From: Jacaranda mimosifolia
Taxonomy: Eukaryota > Streptophyta > Magnoliopsida > Lamiales > Bignoniaceae
Direction: 5' to 3'
Assembly (NCBI GenBank): GCA_018894105.1
Contig: CM032132.1
Coordinates: forward strand, 29,749,379-29,813,378
DNA: 64,000 bases
Shown: one piece after another, positions 34,440 through 45,100 of the stretch
Layout of the letters: each line of letters starts with the position of its first letter
Position numbering within the stretch: position 1 is the first letter of the stretch
Position numbers and translations under genes: made by a program
Notes under the pieces: model-generated
What the model saw: the letters and a program-made list of their open reading frames with translations, nothing else
Databases searched by the model: none
Told to the model about the DNA's origin: nothing

Positions 34440-35158
34440 ATATTTTTAAAATCGGACCGGACAATAAACTGGTGAGGCTACTGGTTATTGGTTCAACCGG
34501 TTCAACTATTGGTGAATCGGTATAACGCTATAATGATATAGTAATTATATTTAATTCTATAAATATATATAATATTTTAATATTACCAAAAAATAAAACT
34601 TTCAATTGATATAGAAAGAATATGACTTGAAAAAAAATTCAACTTACTTATTTTTAAGTACTTTTCTATAAAATAATACTACTTCACAATTAGTCAACTA
34701 TAAATAAAAAAAAAGATAATGTTTCACATTAATTTAAGTAATAATTTGTTTCATGCTTCAACTCCAAATAAAAATAAATTCTTCTACGCTAAATATTCAA
34801 CATAATTTAAGAGAGATTAAAAAAAATAAAATAACAAATTAAATATAAGAATTCACGCATAACTACCACTTCATTAAATTTCAAAAAAATAAATTCATGT
34901 TTTAAAAAATTACATGTCCAAAATCTTTAATCATCATCTTCAACTCATAATTTATCTTTTCTTTTTCACTTTTTTTTTAAAAAAATTAAAAATTTCAAGG
35001 GAAAAGAAAAAAGTGAACCGATTGAACCAGTCTAGTTTTGATCAATTTTGACCAGTTCAATTGGTTTTTGACCGGTTTTTACCAATTTTGAAGCTTCAAC
35101 TGGAATGGATTGGCCTCCGGTCGAACCGGCCCATCCTGTCCAGTTTTCAAAACACTGG
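34440..35158. mobile_element. 719-bp MITE with 9-bp target duplication, Mutator-type
   Basis: Flanks read ATGGCACTA (34431-34439) and ATAGCACTA (35159-35167), a 9-bp duplication with one mismatch, as Mutator-type elements make. The left end (ATATTTTTAAAATCGGACCGG) and the reverse complement of the right end (CCAGTGTTTTGAAAACTGG) are similar inverted repeats. Both are followed by the GGTTCAACCGGT-like motifs common in this kind of dicot MITE. No coding capacity; a 72-codon minus frame at its right end is chance. Confidence 0.7.
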
Positions 35159-35167
35159 ATAGCACTA

Positions 35168-35883
35168 AAGGACGGAGAGAAAAGAGATGCAAGGAAGAGA
35201 TAGACAAAGAAGAGAAAAGCAGTTGTGGAAAGAGTGAGAAAGAGGGTCAATTAAGAGTAATATTAAACTAAAATTTTCATATATTGCATAAAAATAACAA
35301 ACATTAAGTGTAACTCTATTCTAACAGTACCTTTTTTTTTTTAAGACCTAAACAATCTTTAATAATTGAGGGTGAAAATAATTGCATTTAAGATATTAAA
35401 ACTTCTTCTAGATGAATAAAATTTAATTACATATATATTGCTAAAACTTCCCTTCAACAGTAAACACAATATTATAAATACACCCCTTAACAAATATATA
35501 AATATTAGCAAGACATCTAGGGATAAAATAGTTATTAATAAAATTAATTCTTTTATTATTACTGAAATTTTTTAAGTTGCAGGCAACAATTTCTATTTGA
35601 ATTTTTTTTTTTCATGGAGCTGATGCGAAAAATAATATGTGAAACAATTAAAAAGAAAGCAGACAGAATAATTTGCTCTAATCTTTGCCAAATACCCTCC
35701 CCTTCCATTGTCTTATATTAGGGCTTAAATACAATTGGGAGATCTGATATTTGTTCAAAATTATGCAATTATGATCAACAACATTGTATTATATATAATA
35801 GTATAGCTGACAAAAATGAGATTTAAATGAATGTTTCAAACAATTGATTTAAATAAAAGAGGTATAATGAAAGGAAAACTTTT
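35168..35883. other. Spacer between two DNA elements
   Basis: About 700 bases of AT-rich DNA with no recognisable gene or repeat. Confidence 0.5.
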
Positions 35884-37079
35884 CACTATGTTTGGTTCAA
35901 GAATTTTACTAAGGAAAGGAAAATCAAAGAAATTTGAAATCCTAAAGTTGTTTGGTTGTCAAAGAAAATAACAAGGAAATTGGCTTTCCTTAGAGAAGTA
36001 CATGTTTGTTTGGTTATTATGGAAAAGTCAAAGAAAAATGAACATAACAAGTAGATAATAGTGATAAAACTTATGTTAATGTTTATAATTAAATAAGTAT
36101 AGATTTATGCTTTTCTAAGCACATTTTTATAGCTAACCTAATTACTTCTTTTTTGCTCTTTTTAATGTAAGAAACAAAAATATTATTTAAATAATTTGTA
36201 CTTGCATATTATAGTACGTATTGACTTAATAATTTTAAATTAATTGCATATGGACAAGATGAAAATAAACTAAATTACATCAGCATAATTTTACTCTAAG
36301 ATTAAGCCAACAGGTGGTAGGTGTATCAACTTAATGACCAGAACGCATGACAAATAAATAACATATTGAAAGTTTAAAAATGAAAAACATACCAACATAT
36401 AAAAATAACAAATGATACCCATAAGAGAAGCATGCCAAATTGTATTTCTGAATAGCTAAAAGAATTAATAATTAAACAGCAGAAATAGCCAATTTCTGGG
36501 CCATTCTTTCTCAAATTTATGGTGGCTATGATTCTTGTTTTATAACTTAAATAGTTATATTATGCAGCAATAAATACTATATTCTACATGCTACAAAAGA
36601 AGCCAAGAGCTGTACAATCATGCCCCAGCATTGCTAGCTGAAAGACCAACATTTCAATTTCTCAAGGTGGATATCTGCAAATCAATCCTCTTAACACCTG
36701 TCAATTGGACATTACTTCACAAGTGTGCAAACTATAATTACCTAGCATTCTGCATCAATTAAGAAACAAAAGTAAAGGTGGCATAAAAGCCATTTTGCAG
36801 CTCCTTTTAGGTTTAATTAAAGCTAACGCCCCTCAATCAGTAAACAACATCAGAACTACATAGAGAGATCTCTTAACCATTCTATGCAGTTCTAGCAAGC
36901 TTTGAACCAGACAATAGACCGTTCCATTAAAAAAAGACTGGGGAAAAAAAAAGACAAAGTCTTTTGTTCCAGCAAGCATAAACAAGTCAGTTTACCAAGT
37001 GCAGCAAATCAAAACAACCAGTTCCCATATGTGTCTGCAGCATTATTTATGTTGAATGATCATCAAAAATCTCCTGACC

Positions 37080-38081
37080 AAATTTCACGAGCAGCCACAA
37101 CCTTTTTTGCTCAATCGGGCATTTGTGGAATGCACGAGCAGCACTAACATCCGCAGTAAGTTTTTGATATATAGTCATCTGTGAGATCTCCGTCATTCCA
37201 CCAACTGAAGCAATCTCATCGAATAAATCTTCTTCGGTGTAATTTCATTGGTTCCCAAGTTTATTCGCTGCAGCAACTTCGCCTATACTAGCTGTCAGTA
37301 ATGATATTTCTTCGCTCACCACATCTATCATTCTTGTCTTCTTTTTCTTTGGCTCTTCACTTGTTTTTGTAGAGCATGTTGGCACTTTTGATGTAGATGA
37401 TCCTTCATTATTATCTTGTCTAACAACTTCATCATTCCAGGAATTTTCTTCATGTTCTTCCAAAGGATTTGTTCATTTTCCCATTCCATCCTCCTTTGTT
37501 TCACACCAACAGCACGGCTGCCCATAGCACGATCTTTTCCAAAAATCTCATCCAAGTTCTCATAATTGGGAATTGGAATATATCGAAAAAGAGATGCAGC
37601 TAGCTTTGCCTATTAAAACAAAAGACCAAGAAAATAATGTTTTATCAATAAAAGCTACAAAGTATCAAACTCAAAGATGGACTTATTCATGTCACAAATA
37701 ACATAAAACTAAGTAAAGAGTTGAAAGAGAGAGTACCTTCAGATAAGCATCCCATACCCCGGCTTCAGCTTCTATCATTTTAGTTGAATAATTAAAGCCA
37801 AATCCACTACCATTTTGCAAAATATCCTTAACTAAGGCCAAATGTTTCTTCAATGTCTTAACACAGTTCTTTATATGTCCAGAATCACAAAAAATATGGA
37901 ACCTAGAGGATACACTTGCTGTTGTTGCCTTATAAGCTGTGCTTGTGAAAACACCACCAATTTTTTCTCCTTTAAACTTTTGTTCCATGAAGGATTCTAT
38001 AAGGCATTCATCCATTTCATCACTCCATTTGAGATTTTTTTTATCATTAACTGGTAAATCATCCAAGTCATCTTCGAACTA
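37080..38081 (-). pseudogene. Harbinger ORF1: Myb/SANT-like protein (frameshifted)
   Basis: An exon from about 38081 to 37737 reads LKWSDEMDECLIESFMEQK, CVKTLKKHLALVKDIL and EAEAGVWDAYLK. This is a plant Myb/SANT-like domain with its conserved tryptophans. After an intron (about 37611-37736) the frame continues with AKLAASLFRYIPIPNYENL and IFGKDRAMGSRAVG. A one-base shift near 37480 moves on to an acidic-to-basic linker (SEEPKKKKTRMIDVVSEEIS). A stop at about 37245 interrupts the C-terminal helices (EDLFDEIASVGGMTE, about 37225-37180). The product would bind the element's ends as partner of the transposase. It lies downstream of the transposase on the same strand. Confidence 0.75.
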
Positions 38082-38446
38082 CATTAATCAAAATGCAAAA
38101 AAAAAAAATGGCAAGTCATAGTATATATTCCACTCTAAAGCCAATTTGTCAATAAAATAGTGAGAACTAATAACAACAATATCAAGTTGGACAACAAGCA
38201 CCAAGTAAAAACAAACCTATCCAATAATTCCAAGTTATAAGCTTTGTTACACTCTATGAAAATAAATCTCTTTAGATGGAAAAATGTAATTACAGTAATA
38301 TCAATGCAATGAATGATTTAACCTATAATCTGTCCACATGTTATATGAAATCTTTTCTCTCAACAACTCTCCTTCCCTACATTCATCAATTAAACTAGAA
38401 TAACATTCAGCTTCTTTTTCCATAAGTTCTTCATCAACTTCAACAA

Positions 38447-39666
38447 TTATTTTTCATCACGATCAACACCCATTAAGAAATTATGAAGAATGGAACATGC
38501 TAGTACAATGTCTGATTGAGTATCCACATTAAAATATGACTCTGTTCCACTTCGTATTATTGGGAACTTCTTTTTCAAAACTCCAAAAGCTCGCTCAATT
38601 GAATTTCTTGCAGAAGCATGATGTAGGTTGAAAAGTTCCCTCGGGTTTTGTGGTTCATGAAGACTATACTCCTTTAAATGATAGCGTGTACCTCGATAAG
38701 GAGCAAGAAACCTAGTTTTAAGTTGAAAACCCACATCAACCAAGTAGTATTTACCTAGATCACAAATCTTTATTCGTTATAAATTAATATATATATATAT
38801 ATACACACTAAAGAAAAGAAAGAAAATAAGTTTATCTTATGTAGTAATCACCCCGGGGAACAATCAAACTGTCATGTTCTCTAGTTAAAGCATTTTTTAA
38901 GATTCTAGAATCCGAGGCTGATCCTTCCCAACCAGCAAGAATATAGCTAAACTTTAAATCAAAGGTACATGCCGCAAGAACATTTTGAGTCGGGTGTGAT
39001 TTACCCCCTCGATAACTTGGTGCATCACTATTCGATACTTTGACACGAAAGTGTGACCCATCAATAGCGCCTATACAATCCTATAAAGGGTTTATTAGCA
39101 TACATAAAAGTAAATTTGATTTAAATACTATCATTGGTAAACTAATTTACCTTAAAATACGGGTAGTATTTTGAATTGTTCTTGATCTCTATGGGGCATT
39201 CTTGTTCATCAGGTTGTTTTATAGAGAGATCTTCTAAAGAAATGATAGCTCTAAGCACATGATTAAATTTTCAACTTACGGTTTCACTAAAGCATCTAAA
39301 TGTGAACTTAACTTTTCTATTCCTTAGATTATGACCCATGACATAGAGAAATCTTGCAACCTGCTCTTCGACACTACTTTGAATGGTATCTCTAAGAAGG
39401 CCCCTTCCTTTAAGAATATATACAAGATTTGCAAATGCATCTTTTTTTATTCGTAGTTGATCACGACAATCTTCATCTTTCAACTTTGTGAGACGTGTTA
39501 TCAAACTTTATCTTTCATAGTCTCCTTCTTCTATACTAGCCTTATCTATGTAACTAGGTCCTTGAACTAATGATAAAAGGAATACAACATAAGTTGTATT
39601 AGTAACAACACAAACAGCTACCCATTTTCTCAGTTTTTGCCATTGCTCTTCATCATCCATATCCAT
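38447..39666 (-). pseudogene. PIF/Harbinger transposase with intact DDE residues and one premature stop
   Basis: The start MDMDDEEQW is at 39666. The frame runs through KDAFANLVYILKGRGLLRD and QVARFLYVMGHNLRN to FSETVS, where TGA at 39273-39271 replaces the conserved arginine of the S-E-T-V-S-R-H-F motif. Coding similarity goes on at once (FNHVLRAIISLEDL), so this is a stop within an exon. An intron (about 39080-39148) follows KYYPYFK. The next exon has the first catalytic Asp (CIGAIDGSHF, about 39060), then QNVLAACTFDLKFSYILAGW and the second Asp (SASDSRIL). After an intron at about 38756-38858 the last exon gives KYYLVDVGF, LAPYRGTRYHL and the catalytic Glu (NSIERAFGVLKKKFPII). Apart from the stop this copy looks well preserved. 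Confidence 0.85.
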
Positions 39667-40524
39667 CTAAACAATAAACAAAATCAAATTTATAATTAAT
39701 TTCTTGATGAGTATTAACGTACGTTCACATGATTTCTTGGCTAGTGTTATACTTGATTTGGAGGAAGCAAAAATGTTTATTATAGTTAACATAAAGTGCA
39801 GAATCAATCACTCATATCTTTCGGTGTACATTGTATCGGCCTTCAAGTATTTAACTCAGCCCTCTTCTTTTAGTTGGTTATTATAATATGCAATTAAAAA
39901 TAACTTTCATTTATTAATTTATTTCTTGAAAACGAGCCCCAGAATTCCTCAAACTGACTGTCTAGAGCCGAAGTTTCTCTCTAATAACAAAAACACCCCC
40001 TCTCAATTTTTACATGCTAAGTTATTGTTTGAAGCCCCAAAAATAGCTTGGTGTCCCCCTCCAAGCAGAACAAGATTTATTTAAGTAGAGGAAAACACAC
40101 ACATAGGAGCAGAGTCAATGCATTAGAAACAGGCAAAACGAATTTACTCTTTGAATTGGAAGAAAATGGATGGGCCCCTGGAAATTGATGCCTGTTCAAT
40201 ATGCCGAACCAACTTTTGATGAAAAGAAGAAAGTCATTCAAAGAAGAAAACCACAGCAACTATTTAACACAGCATTTTAGTTGTTTAATGGGATTTTACT
40301 CAAAATTTTAACACCACAATGTCAAATAAATTTCAAGTTATATGCAAGGTTAAACTTATCTCTATCAAATGAACAATAATCAAAACATCACATATTGTTG
40401 ACTCAACCAAAACACAAATTAGACAGAGAAATCACAATCAAATATATTATATAAAATACACCACAATCAATGAAAAATTCAAATGATAAACATTTCATAG
40501 ACTAAAAATTTACTCAGATTACCT

Positions 40525-40783
40525 CTTCTTGTGTACCATGAAGGGATTGTCGATCCAAGTGAACATAAGTTTCTGAAGAACACAAAAATTGATCTCCTCC
40601 CCGATCAACAGTTGAGCCCATATGAGGATTATATGAGGACTTCCTAACTTGATTTTTTGTCGATCTCTGGTGGTTGTTTTGACAAGAAAATTGCCGATCG
40701 AAATTCTGATTTGTGGAAAATTGTCGATCAAAATTTGAGGGTAGAAATCTTTTGCGAGAACCTGATGGGTATCCTTCAGACAT
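40525..40783 (-). CDS. Possible first exon in the Harbinger element, function unknown
   Basis: An ATG at 40783 opens a frame that starts MSEGYPSGSRKR and holds repeated N-F-D-R-Q-F words (FDRQFSTNQNFDRQFS). It ends HGTQEE at a GTAATC that could be a splice donor (about 40524). It lies between the right inverted repeat and the transposase. It could be the 5' exon of either the transposase or ORF1, and no domain is recognised. Confidence 0.35.
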
Positions 40784-41086
40784 AGTGAGATTGATTATAA
40801 GAACAAGAATACAAGGAGTAATAGATGAATTGAGAGTTTTGATGGAGATTTGAGTTAGTCACTGGTGCAAGGGTGAAACGTGAAGAAGCAAGCTACCGTG
40901 GTTTCTCTCCGTTTTCTCTCTGTTTCCTCACCCTTTTTAGAGGAAAATGAATTTTCCTTCTCTATAATACATTTTTCTTTAAGTTTTCCTTTCTCTTTTA
41001 TTTTCCCTTGTAACCAAACACCAAAAATGTTTTTCTTTATCATTTTCTTTTCTTTTCCATTGTAAAATCCTTGTACCAAACAGAGT

Positions 41087-42135
41087 TTGTGTTTGATTGA
41101 TCACAGTTTACCTTAAGTCAAAGAAACAATATTTTTATTCAATATTTCCGGCAAAAATTAAAAATCAGATAATTGAATGCTATATCTGTTATAAAAACAT
41201 ATAAAAATATTCTCTCATTATTTAATGAACAAATCTTGTCAATTGCCTAAAAATTAAAATTAAATTAAATGTGAATATTACTTTGTGGAGCGCTAATATC
41301 AACCCCTTTCAATTGAGAAACTATTTTAGTTAGCGGCCAACAATGAGAAATTAGTTTTTGGACCATCCATTAGTGGCAGTAGTAAAGTTAAATTTATGTT
41401 AAGATAATAAATAAAGGTCAAGTTATTTAACATGTTCTTAGTAAATATAATTAACATTTCCTACTTTATATGCACAAAATTATTAGTATCCAAACAGAAT
41501 ACTTATAGCGCAGGCTAATTTACACCACAAACCTTTATATATGTATATATATTTAAATTGTCCAATTTAAAATTTACCACACACCTGAACTAATTCGTGC
41601 ACAGAACACCGCATTAATCAAGCCTTTATTACCAGATCAATCAAACATACAAAGAATTATTACATAATTAGAGAAAGATTTATTAAATATCAAAGCTAAT
41701 TGTAAGATTCTAGAATGTGATAGTAATTGAGAAGACAAGAAATTCAAATTTTTGCCCGCCTTTAAATGTGGAAGCTGCCTATTTATATGAATCAAAATAT
41801 ATCTATTTGTGTTTAACCTCCCAAAATTAAGAATTCAAGAATTGATAAGGATGTATATCTGTATATATAAATGATTGTACATGCAATAATTAATATGATT
41901 CTGTACTATATCCTTGACATTGAATAAAAGAATTTCCTATCAACGAACCCACAAAAATTTGCATATCGATCAATAACTATCTATATATGCACCTAGTGAC
42001 AAATTAACTTTCTAGGCTGATGGAAAAATCCCAAGATACGGGGCCGGGAGATGTCAAGCTCTGGGATGGTTATTATATAGTCCCAAATGTATTTTGGCGA
42101 AGACGAGGTACCTTTTTTTATGTGTTTTGTATGGG
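41087..42135. other. Spacer and probable 3' UTR of the FRA3-like gene
   Basis: About 1 kb of AT-rich DNA. The part next to 42135 must hold the 3' UTR of the minus-strand 5-phosphatase gene. No other gene is visible. Confidence 0.5.
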
Positions 42136-45100
42136 TTACTTGTTGATACGAAGTGAATTTCCAGAGAAGCAGTGTCGTACTTGCACACGATGAGTTTTTG
42201 TATCAGTGGAACAAGCGCCTCTTACAATCACCGACAGAATTAGTTCCTTGTCTCTCGTGTCTTCTGACCACCAGCTCTGTGGAACGCTCTCAACGAATTC
42301 CTCCAACTTGTGGGATTCTTGGTGATGAATCGATATATCTACAACTTGATCCGGTCTGATCATGCCAGCGGCAGGTGTGACCTGATTCGGACAGGACATG
42401 ATGGATTAGGTTTGTTCGCATTTTCAGTTTTTGTTTTTGCATTTTTTTCTTATTTAAGTAATGAAAACATGTTTAATTTGTTTTACCTATTTTTCGCACG
42501 AAAATATCACTTTTTTTTATTTTTCAAATCTATATATACCTAGTTTGTCAACTGGGACCCACGTTTCACTAATTTAAAATAATTAAAAAAATTCACACTA
42601 ATTAATTCAGTGATTATTTTTTATTTTTTTTCTGAAGTAATGGAACCCATAATCATATTAAATAAATATTTTAATCATACAACAATTTGTCGGAAGTGAC
42701 ATAAAATAAATAATTGAACCAACAATAAAATTGAAGTGTCATTTTTATCATCACTCTTACGGTAAAATATTATTTTTAATTTCAAAAAGATCAACATTTT
42801 ACATCACTAATCCAAAAACATTTTCATCCAGACACAAAAATTAAACCAATAAGAAGACACTTTTTCCTTTTCAAACCTTTTGAAGTTGTGAAAATTAAAA
42901 ATAGAATTTGAAAGAAAACAGTATTTATATTTGCATATGGAGAAGCACATAACGAACTAGTATTTTAAGCTACTTGAATCATGGGTGGTGGAGAACATGA
43001 AATTACCTCAAGCCAACGTGGGAAACCAAGCGAACCCCTTGGCCTGTAGTTGGGTTCTACCTCATCCTCTTTAATAGTTGCTTGGCCTTCGCATACAATT
43101 TGGTAAAAGACCATATCTTCCCCACTTTTGTTGGTGATTTTCAAGCTGAATGTGTCTTGGTTCTGGAGTGTGATTGTGTTTGTACTAACAGTTGTTTCTG
43201 GCACAAAGCGTAGTGCTTCAAGACTGGATCTTATTGCCTCATTCGATTCGAGTATTTTTCCAAACTCCTGTCTTCGTACTGATTTATCAACATGAGCAAT
43301 GTCCACATTGAATTTGCACCGTACGGGTTTATGATCACTTTCAGTAACATCCATGCGTGCCTCATATCTTTAAGACAGGTAAAGAAAACGAGCATATAAC
43401 GATTGAGGAACTGAAAAGAGGGGGGGTGGGGGGTCTCAGGAAAGAATTTTAAAAACAAAAGGCCTACTGTATTATGGAAGCAATCACGGGACAGTCTAAA
43501 CTGCATTCTTTTGTTGGACCTGCCCTATTATCTCGATACAGGATTCTGTCACACCAAGCTGGGATTCTTTTCTTCTCGCCCGAATCATAGCCTAAAACGA
43601 AAGGCATCTTATTATCAAATGGTTAGAATTAAGAGTAAGCATGTAAAACTACTAACAGAATATTATGAACCAGTTGAGATTCTGTATTCCATCTTTTATT
43701 CTATGTTATAAATAAATTTTAAGGGTATAAAATATTTCTTTAAATAAACGTTGGGGCATAGATCACATACACTTGACGTACACTTGTGATGTGGAATAAA
43801 TAATAAAATACCAATTACAATAGAGAATCTAAAATTATTATGAACTACTCGCAGATCTTTTGTATGGAACCAGATGAACTCTATCCCAGTTTAAATCCTC
43901 TATCAGTAAATGTTTCCTCTCCAACTTTATTCCACACATATATGTCAAGTGTATCTAATTCATAATTAATTATTTTTATAAAGAAATATTACCTCCTAAA
44001 CCTGCTTTTCCTTTTTCAAACTTGTAAGTGGGAGGAAATCTGATGAGGGCCTCCCGCATTCCTTGGAAAACTTTACCAGCTTTCATTTCGGCTCTCAGCT
44101 GATCTTTCTCTCGAAGCCAATCAAAGCTTCTTTGAGAAACTAAGTCTCTTGCTTCATCATAAGTTATGCCAAATAGACGATAGTTAAAATCACCAAAAAA
44201 GACTACCATATCAGCTTCAGCAAGATCGGGCTTTCCCTCATCAGCAGTAACTGTGGGGGCCTATTACAATTAAATGAAAATGATTACTTAGGTGAAATTG
44301 GACGATAAAACATTGACAAATTTATTTGAATTAGAATGTATACATACGTTTGTTCCGCGGAGCATCTGATTGGCAGATGAAACACTAGCTGCAATAGAGA
44401 GGATCCATGGCAAGCAAATAGAGTAAAGCAGCCAAAATAAATATATGGAGAAGAGAAGAGAGCAAGATAAAAACAGGTATCGCAGCATACCAGCAGCATT
44501 GATAAAGAAGTTTGATGACCGACTGAAAGTCATTGTTCGAAATATATGATCAAAATCAGCATTCCGACGATTTACTGCTTCTAAATGTGCAGCAAAATGA
44601 CAATTGGAAAAACAAATTATCCGATCATATACTCTCAACCTTAAACCTACACCTCCCTGCAAGTGAAATAAAGTTAATACATCATAATCGTACTTAAGAG
44701 ACGACAACCAATTCATAGAAATCAAGCCTAAAACTCATTTAGAAGTGTGTGCTAAACTTATCTAAGATTTCCTGCATCTTATAAGATGTTTTTGAAGTAT
44801 ATAAAATGCTATATCCTATTTTTAAAAATAAGTTATTGAAGTGTTAGAATAAAAACAAGATATTGGAGCTTATAATATTTTAGTAATAACAATTTTATAA
44901 TTAATATGATTAAAATTATAGGAGCTTGTTATAATGTTAAAAATAAGTTATTAACTCTTTACTTATATTGTAAACGACTTTCTAAGATCCTAACATTTTA
45001 TTTTAGGAGCTCATAAGCTCTTTTCTTAAAAGTTTTACCAAACACTTTATAACATTTTATAAGCTTTTAAACATTTTATAAGATGTTTTATGAAGGTTAT

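Larger units (their letters stand above)
35884..41086 (-). mobile_element. Second PIF/Harbinger transposon, 5.2 kb, minus strand
   Basis: The left end (ACTATGTTTGGTTCAAG then ATTTTAC, from about 35885) matches the reverse complement of the right end (ACTCTGTTTGGTACAAG then ATTTTAC, to about 41086). More than 50 bases beyond it are similarly GGAAAAG-rich. Inside on minus are a HARBI1-type transposase and a Myb/SANT-like ORF1, the usual pair. I did not find a clean 3-bp duplication at the ends, so the limits may be off by a few bases. The two Harbinger elements belong to different lineages: their ends and proteins differ widely. Confidence 0.82.

Noticed and set aside
42153..42543. Plus-strand frames near the end of FRA3
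   Set aside because: They lie opposite the last FRA3 exon (42381-42136) and its intron, and show no domain.
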